From NCBI GenBank assembly GCA_031258095.1, contig JAIRNK010000040.1, forward strand, positions 1 to 47,447: DNA of 47,447 nt, in the 5' to 3' direction. This document shows, one piece after another, positions 1 to 7,931 of the stretch. The notes beneath the pieces are model-generated. The model was given only the letters and a program-made list of their open reading frames with translations, was not told where the DNA came from and searched no databases. This DNA is from Holosporales bacterium (lineage in GTDB: Bacteria; Pseudomonadota; Alphaproteobacteria; BNTO01). The position numbers and the translations under genes are program-made. Positions within the stretch are counted from its first letter, which is position 1; every line of letters starts with the position of its first letter.

Positions 1-59
1 TTGCGGTGCCTTGCCCTTAACTCTAGGCGGTCCGCATCTGTGAGAAAATCACGTTTCAT
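1..59 (-). CDS. Possible IS630-family transposase, N-terminal fragment running off the window
   Basis: On the minus strand an ATG at 57-59 opens a frame that stays open to the window edge, giving 19 residues (start MKRDFLTDADR, ending LRARHR). This resembles the N-terminal helix-turn-helix start of some IS630-type transposases, where a charged Ala-Arg-His-Arg stretch precedes the DNA-binding helices. Only 19 residues are visible and no clear ribosome binding site precedes the ATG, so this is a weak call. The context is suggestive: the next 150 bp hold a TA-bounded palindromic repeat, and IS630-type elements insert at TA. It could equally be the start of an unrelated gene. Confidence 0.3.
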   Translation of the reverse strand, partial: MKRDFLTDADRLELRARHR

Positions 60-112
60 GGGTAGAGTATTAACACATTATGCAGATTTACCCAAATTGT
101 CAGTCCAGGTGG

Positions 113-211
113 GTATATACATATCCCGCCTGACGCTCCGGTTTCATTAAAGTTCAACTCACTGTAAAACTATAAAAATCCACCCGGCGAGTCAGTCGGG
201 AGCCCGATATA
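113..211. repeat. Type A TA-bounded palindromic repeat (copy A1)
   Basis: The left arm reads TATCCCGCCTGACGCTCCGG and the right arm CGGCGAGTCAGTCGGGAG, so the ends are inverted repeats matching TCCCNNNTGA...TCANNNGGGA. Both sides are TATA-rich. The core carries the CACTGTAAAACTATAAAAAT segment shared with the other type A copies. Confidence 0.85.
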
Positions 212-502
212 CTGCTTTTACTCGAAATCCGCCTAAAAAGCGGGCATTAACGGATTTTTAACTTTTCTCTGGTGCTGCCATCCACAAACCCCCACCCACC
301 CTCATTCTGGGGCTGAGGTCAGCGCGCAAGCGGTTTTGCCCACCGCACACTTCAATATTAAAAATATCCGGCAAATACTTAACAAGTCAACCTATAAACA
401 CTTAAGCGTTCCTTAATAATAAAAATATTTTTCCGATCACCACTCATAGCGTCAGCCCTTTGCCCCAAAAGCAAGCGTTCGTCGTGCCTTTCGCGTATTT
501 AT
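205..502. repeat. Type D dispersed repeat, about 300 bp (copy D1)
   Basis: This is near identical to 9022-9320 and related to 14711-14960 and 36965-37170. Shared landmarks in order are a CCGC/GCGG hairpin around CTAAAAA, a TTAAC-rich box, a CCCACCCACCCTCATTC block, a GCGGT/ACCGC hairpin, a TTAAC..GTCAA box and the palindrome AAAAATATTTTT. No convincing reading frame is seen. It is probably a mobile or structured non-coding element. Confidence 0.85.
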
Positions 503-596
503 AGGGCTCCCGACTGACGCTCCGGGTTTTATTGAGCGCTCAAAGCCTTGTAACATCAGGACTTGTTCCCCGGCGAGTCAGTTGGAAGCCCTATAG
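501..596. repeat. Type A palindromic repeat (copy A2)
   Basis: The ends are ATAGGGCTCCCGACTGAC and GTCAGTTGGAAGCCCTATAG, nearly perfect inverted repeats. The interior is diverged from the usual type A core. It abuts the end of repeat D1. From 597 to 749 I see no gene or recognisable element. Confidence 0.8.
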
Positions 597-749
597 AAGT
601 CGTATCTTCCCATTATGGCGCCGAATGCGGTGCCATCACGCAGATGAAGAGAACTCGTTGTGTAACTAGCAAATAAATACGTTCTGAATATTCACCCACT
701 CCGCCTCGTTGTTGTTTAAAAAACCGAATTTTTTTCATGCGTAGGCACT

Positions 750-788
750 GCCTTCAATGAAACCGGAGCGTCAGGTGGGATATGTATA
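750..788. repeat. Type A repeat, partial end (copy A3)
   Basis: The stretch CCTTCAATGAAACCGGAGCG followed by TCAGGTGGGATATGTATA is the inverse of the left end of copy A1 and matches the end of copy A12 near 30622. No matching opposite arm is visible, so this looks like a solo or decayed end. It lies about 50 bp beyond the trxA stop codon. Confidence 0.65.
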
Positions 789-838
789 AAAACGACAAAC
801 CTGTAGGCGGAACAAAAGCACAACCTGCAGCAGTTTGG

Positions 839-1171
839 CTACTCTGTAACAGCATCTTTGGCGGATTGAATCAAGTCGTCTACGTCAAATTTTGTCGCAG
901 CACCAACATTGCGTGCGACTACTTTCCCGTTTTTAAATATCAACAAGGTAGGAAGGTTACGAACATCATACGCAGTGTATAATTCTACGGATTCATCTAC
1001 ATTTACAGTAAAAAACTTTACGTCAGGACTCTCCTCCGCCAATCCTTCAAGTACCGGAAGCAACATGCGACAGGGCCCGCACCACGTAGCGTAAAAATCT
1101 ACGAGCACGACTCCTTCAGAATCCAAAACGTCCGCGCGAAAATTATTATCGTTTGTTTGAGCAAGCACCAT
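839..1171 (-). CDS. trxA: Thioredoxin
   Basis: A 110-residue thioredoxin, the cytoplasmic dithiol reductant that serves reductases and refolds oxidised proteins. The redox site WCGPC is at residues 30-34 (Cys31 and Cys34), in the usual place after the second strand (VDFYAT). The cis-proline region is LPTLLIFKNGK, followed by the conserved Gly-Ala pair. The length is standard for TrxA. An in-frame ATG nine codons earlier (1198) is possible, but the one at 1171 has an AGAAGGGA ribosome binding site five bases upstream and gives the normal length. It is a single gene on the minus strand, ending near a partial type A repeat. Confidence 0.95.
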   Translation of the reverse strand: MVLAQTNDNNFRADVLDSEGVVLVDFYATWCGPCRMLLPVLEGLAEESPDVKFFTVNVDESVELYTAYDVRNLPTLLIFKNGKVVARNVGAATKFDVDDLIQSAKDAVTE

Positions 1172-1331
1172 AATTCCCTTCTGCGAACAACCGCACAAAA
1201 TATTGGCAGGTTTAAATGCGTAAAGTCAAGTTCTGAAAAACGCCTCACAATCCTTTGTTTACGGACGTGCGCTCACACGAAACATTTATGCAACGCAACA
1301 AAGAACCGTTTGTGGTAGTTTTTTTTAGCGA

Positions 1332-2210
1332 ATGCAGCGGAGAAAGTACGTGGGAGCTCCATATTTCTTATTCAATTTGTTCATATTAGTCTGTGGCGCA
1401 ATCGTTTTGGTCGCGATTAAGCAGGCGGGAAATGATTATTTAGGAGGACTAATATCATTCCGCCAACTGTTTTTGCGATTGCCAAAAAGTTGTAAACAGA
1501 TCTCGCCAACATTGCGGCATCCGCCCGTGAGCTCTCCTTCTTCGAGCATCCCGTATCGCGCTCATATCTCGTTTTTGCGATTTGTTGCGGCACTGTCGCC
1601 ATGGCTGCTAATTCCCGTTCACTCTCAACGTCGCGCATTGGCGATCTTTTTTATATTTCAGGGAGAGTACTTAGTAAAAATTTTGGACTATGTCAAAAAA
1701 TCGCGCGAAATATCGTTTGTTTGGCTTAAACACCAAACATTAACTCACCTGATTAGCCAATGTTTATACGTACCGTTGCTTTTGACAGTTGTTTCACTCA
1801 GCACGACTTCGAATTTCGTTTTAAGAACACTTGCTGCTGCAGTTGCCATGGGCGCAACCATAATTCACAACGGGATCGGCCTATTTCGGGGACCAACTAC
1901 ACCTGCGGAACTGGACGCGGGCAAAATTTGGCAAATCAGTGGCATGCTGAACGTAATGTTTTCGATCGCATTTTTTATTTCTGTTACAGGAGCGAACGTC
2001 AGCATATTCGGCTCGAACGTGCCTCAATACAGCCTCTTTCTCGCAAAAATTGCCGCAATCACGGTTTCGTTATTCCTTTTATTTGCCAATATCCCATCGT
2101 TGAGTATGGACCAGTGCCGATATCTTTTTACACGCGTAATCGCGCCTGTGGTCGTGTTTTTTTTATTGTTGGTAATGTTTGAGTGTGCGTCCTACCAGGC
2201 ACCCACCTAA
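1332..2210 (+). CDS. Membrane protein of unknown function, possibly frameshifted
   Basis: 292 codons from ATG. I do not recognise a family. There is one hydrophobic segment near the N-terminus (about residues 9-30) and several in the second half (about 140-160, 205-225, 235-260, 268-288), so an inner-membrane protein is likely. Residues about 45-105 are unusually rich in Ser, Pro and Arg and read less like protein than the rest. In that stretch another forward frame gives a smoother sequence (SARELSFFEHPVSRSYL...), though it contains a stop. This may mean two compensating frameshifts or a decaying gene. No strong ribosome binding site precedes the ATG. Treat the first half of the protein with caution. 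Confidence 0.5.
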   Translation: MQRRKYVGAPYFLFNLFILVCGAIVLVAIKQAGNDYLGGLISFRQLFLRLPKSCKQISPTLRHPPVSSPSSSIPYRAHISFLRFVAALSPWLLIPVHSQRRALAIFFIFQGEYLVKILDYVKKSREISFVWLKHQTLTHLISQCLYVPLLLTVVSLSTTSNFVLRTLAAAVAMGATIIHNGIGLFRGPTTPAELDAGKIWQISGMLNVMFSIAFFISVTGANVSIFGSNVPQYSLFLAKIAAITVSLFLLFANIPSLSMDQCRYLFTRVIAPVVVFFLLLVMFECASYQAPT

Positions 2211-2401
2211 CCCTTCGGGGAAAAATTATGGTTTTAATGGTTTTATAAGACTCTTGTGCTAAAGTTCGGCCTAATACGTATCAAATAACGATTGTGATAA
2301 AATCGCTGAGGGAGACAGTTGGACCACCGCGTCCGATTGTTCGTGCAGCCACCTACGAAGGCAGGGGGTAGTAGCTGGAACACTTTAAATAGAGCAGATA
2401 A

Positions 2402-3289
2402 ATGAACGAATTTGCAAATATTAGCATCTTGGGCGCGTCGCTTCTCGCTTTTGTAGGAAGCAGTGTAATCTTGAGGGCAGATCCTGGCACTGTTCCAGCC
2501 ACTCAAGCCACCTCTAGCGCAGCGATAGTGGCTAGAGGGGAAGAACTCGCCAGGAATATGTACGAATCATTTGAAGGTATGTCAGAGGCTGTGTCAAAGC
2601 AACTAGAATCCTTGGGATGGTGCATTAATAACATACAAATATCCAATGATTCGCAGGATGCATACATAGTGACCGTATTAAAGGGGATTCTATCTAACGG
2701 TGAAGTAAAGCAGCTTCCCGAATTGTACATAGACGCATTAAACTTTGTGGGTTCGTGGCTTCAATCTCCAGATCAAAATGTTAGGAATGCAGCTATTCGC
2801 GTCCTTCTGACTTTGCAAGCATTAACACGAGATGTCTGGGGGCGTAACCATGCAGCTGAGTTCGAAAAGCTCGGAAAATTGCAGTTATCTGCACTAGACA
2901 ACATATCGAACATTAAATTAGAACAACTTGAATGGGTGCTATCCGTAGGTGATATAATAAAAAATCGACCTCCTACAGAACCCCGACTGTGGAACAGCAT
3001 CGGCGCTTTTTTGATCCAAAAGCAGGCCTCCAAACACTTTCAACCTGACATTCTACAGGCTATTGTGTTTTGTAGTAGCATAGTAACGCTGAGAGATCCG
3101 GCTCTTCGAAAAATCGTGAGTATGATCTATAACAAGCTTATAGAGACGGTATCTCGTCTAAGAAATGAAGTTCCAAAGACGACTCAACTTCCTTCAGCAG
3201 AAAAAGAACGGGTTCCACCAACAAAAGCAGCTAATGTAGGACGCAAAGCAAAGGCTCAGTGCGCTATTAAAAGAGGACACCGGCAATGA
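2402..3289 (+). CDS. Exported helical protein of unknown function
   Basis: 295 residues with a hydrophobic N-terminal segment (about residues 7-25, ending near ILRA), which suggests a signal peptide or anchor. The rest is predicted to be alpha-helical. The stretch around residues 105-140 (SPDQNVRNAAIRVLLTLQAL) resembles a HEAT/ARM-type helical repeat. The C-terminus is basic and Lys-rich, with RKAKAQ. No family is recognised. Its stop overlaps the start of the following ymdB-like gene in an ATGA arrangement, so the two are almost certainly translated together from one mRNA, though the link in function is unclear. Confidence 0.75.
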   Translation: MNEFANISILGASLLAFVGSSVILRADPGTVPATQATSSAAIVARGEELARNMYESFEGMSEAVSKQLESLGWCINNIQISNDSQDAYIVTVLKGILSNGEVKQLPELYIDALNFVGSWLQSPDQNVRNAAIRVLLTLQALTRDVWGRNHAAEFEKLGKLQLSALDNISNIKLEQLEWVLSVGDIIKNRPPTEPRLWNSIGAFLIQKQASKHFQPDILQAIVFCSSIVTLRDPALRKIVSMIYNKLIETVSRLRNEVPKTTQLPSAEKERVPPTKAANVGRKAKAQCAIKRGHRQ

Positions 3290-4116
3290 AGATCCTTTTT
3301 TGCGGTGATGTAGTGGCACGCGCTGGGCGTGCTGTTTTGAAAAAGTATATATCTTCTTTGAAAACTCAGTGGAACATTGATTGCGTTATTGCAAATGGTG
3401 AAAACGCACAGCATGGCTTCGGTCTATCTGAAAAAACAAGCGGCGAACTTTTTAGCGCGGGCGTGGATGTGATAACCACAGGGAATCACGTTTGGGATTG
3501 CAGAGAATTGTTCTCATACATAGAAAAAGAGCCGCGCATCGTTCGTCCAATAAACTTTGCGGATTCTGTTCCTGGACACGGCTTTTTTGTCCATAAATCG
3601 CAAAACGGAAGTGTATTAGTGATAAACGCCATGGGTCAGGTGTTTATGAATCCGCAGCTAGATAATGCGTTTCCTATCATTCGCCAACTGCTAAAATCGT
3701 ACCAACTCGGAGCAAATCATATAAAAGCTATAGTTGTGGATTTTCATGCTGAAGCAAGCGCAGAAAAAGCCGCTCTTGCGTACTACTTAGACGGACTTGT
3801 AAGTGCTGTGATTGGCACCCATACACATGTTCCGACAGCAGATGAACGTATCCTTCCAAACGGGACAGCGTTCATTACCGATGTTGGAATGTGTGGAGAT
3901 TACGCCTCTGTGATTGGTTTTTCGACGTTGACCATAATCCCGCGATATTTGAAAAAAATTCCAATGCAAGACAAACATGGACCGTCTACAGGACCTGCGA
4001 CTCTGTGTGGGGCGCTGCTAGAAACAAACGACGAGAGCGGCCTATGTACAAAAATATCTACGGTGCGCCTTGATGGAGTTTTGAATGGGACAGAAAATGT
4101 TTCGATTCCGGGTTAG
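3286..4116 (+). CDS. ymdB: YmdB-family metallophosphoesterase
   Basis: 276 residues, the full family length (TIGR00282). Members are dinuclear-metal phosphodiesterases, characterised on 2',3'-cyclic nucleotides. Metal-ligand motifs are present in order: Asp8 in FCGDVV, GEN at 38-40, GNH at 66-68, a DFHAEA motif near 150, and GTHTHVPTAD near 178-187. A conserved TDVGMCG motif follows near 202-208. All expected ligands are there, so the enzyme should be active. The ATG overlaps the previous stop by four bases, indicating translational coupling to the exported helical protein. Confidence 0.9.
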   Translation: MKILFCGDVVARAGRAVLKKYISSLKTQWNIDCVIANGENAQHGFGLSEKTSGELFSAGVDVITTGNHVWDCRELFSYIEKEPRIVRPINFADSVPGHGFFVHKSQNGSVLVINAMGQVFMNPQLDNAFPIIRQLLKSYQLGANHIKAIVVDFHAEASAEKAALAYYLDGLVSAVIGTHTHVPTADERILPNGTAFITDVGMCGDYASVIGFSTLTIIPRYLKKIPMQDKHGPSTGPATLCGALLETNDESGLCTKISTVRLDGVLNGTENVSIPG

Positions 4117-4362
4117 CGGACTTGATGCTTCCTGTTTCGCGTCTCAGGGCGCCGGGAACTGGAGTCAAAAGGCTTGGCAATAGTGTATCCGATTCCGGTG
4201 GCGCGTGTTTTAAAATAAAATTAACTTATTTTTCATATAATTCTGAGAAGTGGGGCATTTCTAATCGCTCATATGAAAAAATCGAGGGCGGAAAGCTATT
4301 CTGGTTGGCTGCGTCGGACAGTCGTTCCTTGGGCTTATTCCGCTCGCGCTCGATTAAGCAAG

Positions 4363-4869
4363 ATGTTGTTTCGGAAGTTTGATGGTTTTTCATTGATTGA
4401 AATATCAATTGTTCTTGTTATCGTTGGCGTAATGCTTGGTTCAATATTTAAGGGCCGCGAGCTTCTTACACAAGTCCGAATTAAATCTGTTGCCGATGGA
4501 TTTTCAAATATTCAAACTCTCGTAATGCTTTATTCAAGCACGTACGATGACAAAATTCTAAGCAACCCCGAAACCGTGTGGAGCAAATTGGCAGCGGCAG
4601 AGCTTCTCCCTTCCGACGCCCCTCCATCATCAAAGCTTGGCGGGATATATTCTATTCATTCGGTTGATGAATCATTTGTGTTGCGGCTGGGAGAGGGGGA
4701 ACGTTCTGCAAAAGCGTTTTTAACAAGGACCCAAGCCTTTGGAATTCAAACACGTTTAGCAGACTCTGCGAAGGTAGTTGTTCGAAATAAGAGTCAACAA
4801 CCCGTGGTTTTGTCTGAAAATGATAAGGACGACAATGAACTTTACACCGTAGAGATCGTGTTACAGTGA
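4363..4869 (+). CDS. Type IV prepilin-like protein (pseudopilin)
   Basis: 168 residues from the ATG at 4363. The N-terminus MLFRKFDG/FSLIEISIVLV is a class III signal sequence: a short basic leader, Gly at -1, Phe at +1, Glu at +5 and a hydrophobic helix. Prepilin peptidase would cut after Gly7. The frame opens 30 codons earlier, but only this start gives a normal leader. The globular part has no recognisable pilin subtype. A short prepilin peptidase lies 2.4 kb downstream on the same strand. The stop TGA at 4867-4869 is followed immediately by a type B palindromic repeat. It could be a pilus subunit or a pseudopilin of a secretion or uptake system. Confidence 0.8.
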   Translation: MLFRKFDGFSLIEISIVLVIVGVMLGSIFKGRELLTQVRIKSVADGFSNIQTLVMLYSSTYDDKILSNPETVWSKLAAAELLPSDAPPSSKLGGIYSIHSVDESFVLRLGEGERSAKAFLTRTQAFGIQTRLADSAKVVVRNKSQQPVVLSENDKDDNELYTVEIVLQ

Positions 4870-5007
4870 CTATAGGGCTCCCATGTGAAATGTTGGGATT
4901 ACCACAGGGTTCCCGGCTGAACGGAGCTTCAGCTGGGATGTGTCACAGTCGTTCGTCCTCACTGGCGCGTGGGTTTTGTTATCTGCATTTCAGATGGGAT
5001 GTATATA
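4870..5007. repeat. Type B palindromic repeat, interrupted (copy B1)
   Basis: The left end is CTATAGGGCTCCCATGTGAA and the right end ATTTCAGATGGGATGTATA. The interior matches other type B copies, except that about 45 bp at 4903-4947 is an insertion which is itself a small palindrome of the same family. It starts on the base after the prepilin stop codon. Confidence 0.8.
4903..4947. repeat. Small palindrome nested in type B repeat
   Basis: TTCCCGGCTGAA and TTCAGCTGGGA face each other around CGGAGC and obey the TCCCNNNTGA/TCANNNGGGA consensus of the larger repeats. The uninterrupted type B copies at 8738 and 9320 lack this stretch. Confidence 0.65.
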
Positions 5008-5100
5008 CACATCCCATCTGACTCTTCGGGTTTTATTGAAGTTCAACACATTGTAAAACTATAAAAATCCACCCGGCAAGTCAGTCGGGAGGGCTACATA
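5002..5100. repeat. Type A palindromic repeat (copy A4)
   Basis: The left arm is CATCCCATCTGACTCTTCGG and the right arm CGGCAAGTCAGTCGGGAG, with TATA at both ends. It is the middle member of a B-A-C block that recurs in the same order at 8738-9017. Confidence 0.85.
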
Positions 5101-5193
5101 CTCATCCCAGCTGAAACTCAGTCCGGAAAATCCAGAATCCAGTGGGGATGAACGACTGTTAAATCCCAACGTTTCAGTAGGGACCCGTATAGA
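5094..5193. repeat. Type C palindromic repeat (copy C1)
   Basis: The ends are CATCCCAGCTGAAACT and CGTTTCAGTAGGGACC, inverted repeats with the TCCCNNNTGA consensus. The core is near identical to copy C2. From 5194 to 5318 I see only a short open stretch in another frame that runs into the next gene, and I cannot assign it. Confidence 0.8.
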
Positions 5194-5318
5194 CCCGCAG
5201 TACGACGCGAATGTCCAAGCCGCCCTGGATTGCAAAATCCTTGAGCTGTTGTGTAGCATACACGAAGGACGTTGCAAAGAAAGCCCTTTCGGCAAGCGTG
5301 GATTAGACGTTGAAATAC

Positions 5319-7286
5319 ATGAACCCCATAAAAACACTCGTACCCGCGGTCCTTTTTGTTGGAATCTCCGCATTTCATGAGCTGAACTCCTCCTCATTCG
5401 ATCCTGTGGTGCTCGTGCCCAACTCTGACCCGAATAACCCGTGGTTAACACGGTTCCGCCAAATATTATTTGCCCCCGACAAACCTCTCGTCGTTTTGTA
5501 CTCAATAAACGCGCAAAACGTAACGCATGAAACCGAATGGCAAAATCGTTTTTTCGCAGTCACACTTGGGCTAATTTTGCCTGAAATGTTGCAAGACAGA
5601 GGGGGATGGACCCTGCTAACGCTTAGTGCCTATGAATATCTTCGCCGCCAGTTAGACGTAGAAAATACGTTGATAGAGTTCATTGTCCGTGCATTTGCAG
5701 CATTCTTTGGGGTAGGTCTAATTCCCAACTGTGGATCGCCAAACGGAGGTTGCTTAAGTGACTTGGACCTTATGTTTCTAGCAGGTGTACTGTTTTACAA
5801 AGGAATGGACTACTCTGCACCTCCCTGGGACGAACAAGCTTTTCGCGAGTCGCTCATTGGAATAAAGAAAGCAATCCAGAGCGAACAACCCACGGCAGCT
5901 GAACTCTTGATGTCTTCATCTGCGCGTATATTCTTTAAGTTCTGTCCTCCATACAGTTGTATTCCGCCCTTTTGCGAATCGTTACAAAGACGTATGCAAC
6001 AACCGTGTGAAATTCCGCAATTGCGTGAAGATTCTCTTCGGCGTGCTTTAACCGGAGCATCAGAGTTCCAAGCACTAGCCGAACTCGTTATACGTGCATT
6101 TGCGTTAGTGTCTGAAGAAGAAGGATTTTCAAGGAGCGACATCGCAATCACTGTCGCCCTCATGGCACCTTCGGCAAATGTACAATTTTTGTTGAATGGT
6201 TCTCTGGAGCTGGCAATATTCGATCGACTGGGTAATACCGGTCAGATAAATGACGCGATTCGTTGGCACCTATTAGGCTATCCAAGAGATGCGGCTGCCA
6301 TTCCGCTTGAGCCATGGAATGTTGACCGACTATTACGTTACTGGAATGATTCCGCGCAGGATCATGTTTCTGAGTTCGTAGAGTTGTTTATAAACCAAGG
6401 ACGTAATTTACAAAATTCAGGAGCCGTCAATTTAGCCGCATCAATATTACACCAGTACGGATGTGATTCTGAGGCAATACTTTTATACATGCTGTCATCA
6501 TTTCAAGGAAACGTGTCTAGCATACGCGAAGTATTCCGATTAGAAGCGCGTGATTTATTTGAATCGGTAATCGCGACTCTAACACAATTAAATCACAATT
6601 TTTCGATAAACGAACAAGCACTTATATTGTGTATTTTATTCCGGATGCAACGAATTGGTGGGTTAGATTTCGAGTTAAATGGAGCATCTTACAAATTATT
6701 TGATCTTTTTGTGGATTTTTTATTGCATACATTGAGTCACGCGCAACAATTAGAAGATTTGATTATACGTGTAAAACCAAAGGCACGTGCAGAAAAAATC
6801 GTTAAACGTTTGAATACTGTAGGTCGTCGACTAGGCGTAGAACTTGATGATCGACTGTCCAGTCTCGTCAGCGAATCCTCAAACGAGGCTGAGCCGTTGT
6901 CGGCATTGTGCCGCCTACTATGCCTAGAAAATCGTACACTTGAGTGTTGTCGTGGGCAATTAGGGTGGCTTTTGACAGAACTAATACTAAACAAAATAGA
7001 CGCCATGATGATGGATCCCCAAGCATTTGTGGCAAAAATTCAGCTGCATTATGCCCGAAAGGAGAAAGAAAGCCTCCCAAAACTCGCAGAGCATCCGTTT
7101 TATGGGACGCAAAATAAAAGTTGTGAATATATTTCTCAAAAAACGTTGTGCGCCCTCGTTCCATGCAAATCCTCTAGCTTTAGTGGTCCTGTTACCTGGC
7201 CGCCTAGCCTACCGCGCCCCACTGAAGGTGCTATGAATTTTTCATCGAAGGATGATATTGCTATCGCACCTTCTTCGCCTGAATAG
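5319..7286 (+). CDS. Large exported protein of unknown function
   Basis: 655 residues from the ATG at 5319; a TTG three codons earlier (5310) is an alternative. The N-terminus MNPIKTLVPAVLFVGISAF is a plausible signal peptide or anchor. The mature part is largely helical. A Cys-rich patch lies at about residues 200-230 (FCPPYSCIPPFC), with more Cys near 545-560. The C-terminus is Pro/Ser-rich and looks disordered. No domain is recognised. The prepilin peptidase gene begins 11 bp after the stop, so they are probably cotranscribed and this protein may belong to the same pilus-like or secretion function. That link rests on position alone. Confidence 0.75.
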   Translation: MNPIKTLVPAVLFVGISAFHELNSSSFDPVVLVPNSDPNNPWLTRFRQILFAPDKPLVVLYSINAQNVTHETEWQNRFFAVTLGLILPEMLQDRGGWTLLTLSAYEYLRRQLDVENTLIEFIVRAFAAFFGVGLIPNCGSPNGGCLSDLDLMFLAGVLFYKGMDYSAPPWDEQAFRESLIGIKKAIQSEQPTAAELLMSSSARIFFKFCPPYSCIPPFCESLQRRMQQPCEIPQLREDSLRRALTGASEFQALAELVIRAFALVSEEEGFSRSDIAITVALMAPSANVQFLLNGSLELAIFDRLGNTGQINDAIRWHLLGYPRDAAAIPLEPWNVDRLLRYWNDSAQDHVSEFVELFINQGRNLQNSGAVNLAASILHQYGCDSEAILLYMLSSFQGNVSSIREVFRLEARDLFESVIATLTQLNHNFSINEQALILCILFRMQRIGGLDFELNGASYKLFDLFVDFLLHTLSHAQQLEDLIIRVKPKARAEKIVKRLNTVGRRLGVELDDRLSSLVSESSNEAEPLSALCRLLCLENRTLECCRGQLGWLLTELILNKIDAMMMDPQAFVAKIQLHYARKEKESLPKLAEHPFYGTQNKSCEYISQKTLCALVPCKSSSFSGPVTWPPSLPRPTEGAMNFSSKDDIAIAPSSPE

Positions 7287-7297
7287 AGGCGACGCGC

Positions 7298-7738
7298 ATG
7301 TTTGATGGGTTAACGCTAGGAGACGCTGTTTTGTTGGGAAGCGCGGTAGGAGCGGGGTTAGCAATCGCCTATTCAGATGCGAGAACATCTCAAATCCCTG
7401 CGTATTTATTGGTATTGCTCGCAACAATTGGTGCGATATGGTGCGTTAAACAATCCTATATACCAATGTCGCTTATCCCAATTGGAATGGGCGTGGGCGT
7501 GCTAGAGCTGATAAATCGCTGTTGGAAGCGCGTTATTGGAGTCGGAGACCTGTTGCTATTTTTGGCCACAGGATTGTACGTTCCTGTAACAATTCTAGGC
7601 ACCTTTTTCGTGTTATGCGGCGTGCTTGGAGGCGTCACTTGCGCGGTCTTGCGTAAACGGGCATGCCCCTTCGCACCAGCAATTGTCATATCGGCAATTG
7701 CGACGTTGTTGCTATACATGTATACATATCCCATCTGA
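7298..7738 (+). CDS. Type IV prepilin peptidase, short A24A form
   Basis: 146 residues, the length of the catalytic half of PilD/CpaA-type enzymes without the N-terminal methylase domain. Both catalytic aspartates are visible: Asp27 in YSDARTSQIP and Asp84 in the GxGD motif GVGDLLLF. The later CPFAPAIVISA segment matches the conserved C-terminal PFGP-like stretch. About six hydrophobic helices indicate an inner-membrane protein. It should cut the leader of the prepilin at 4363. The last residues (YTYPI) and the TGA stop come from the end of a type A repeat, so the native C-terminus may have been replaced by the insertion. Confidence 0.85.
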   Translation: MFDGLTLGDAVLLGSAVGAGLAIAYSDARTSQIPAYLLVLLATIGAIWCVKQSYIPMSLIPIGMGVGVLELINRCWKRVIGVGDLLLFLATGLYVPVTILGTFFVLCGVLGGVTCAVLRKRACPFAPAIVISAIATLLLYMYTYPI

Positions 7739-7816
7739 CTCTTCGGGTTTTATTGAAGCTCAAAGCATTGTAAAACTACAAAAATCCACCCGGCAAGCCA
7801 GTCGGGAGCCATATAT
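7721..7816. repeat. Type A palindromic repeat overlapping a gene end (copy A5)
   Basis: TATACATATCCCATCTGACT opens the element and CAGTCGGGAGCCATATAT closes it. The first 18 bp are coding: the TGA inside the CTGAC terminal motif is the stop codon of the prepilin peptidase. From 7817 to 7931 there is only a short inverted repeat (GGCAA/TTGCC near 7912-7933) and no gene. Confidence 0.85.
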
Positions 7817-7931
7817 TAAGGCTTCATGTTTACTGTGACCCCCATGACAACAAGGCTGAGAAAAACACAGCCGATGGCGCACGCGAGGTCACTGAACATT
7901 AATTTTGCTTAGGGCAAGTAACACAAGTTGC

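Noticed and set aside
782-982. Plus-strand open frame overlapping trxA
   Set aside because: It is antisense to the clear thioredoxin gene and begins in a repeat end.
1417-1638. Antisense open frame of 73 codons within the membrane gene
   Set aside because: It reads fairly well as protein but has no ribosome binding site, matches no family, and lies inside a larger open frame. Kept only as a reason for caution about that gene.
2243-2506. Minus-strand open frame before the 295-aa gene
   Set aside because: No family traits; it overlaps the start of the exported helical protein and reads like chance sequence.
4117-4362. Additional gene between ymdB and the prepilin
   Set aside because: Frames here either merge into the prepilin without a leader-like start or are antisense. 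Nothing family-like was seen.
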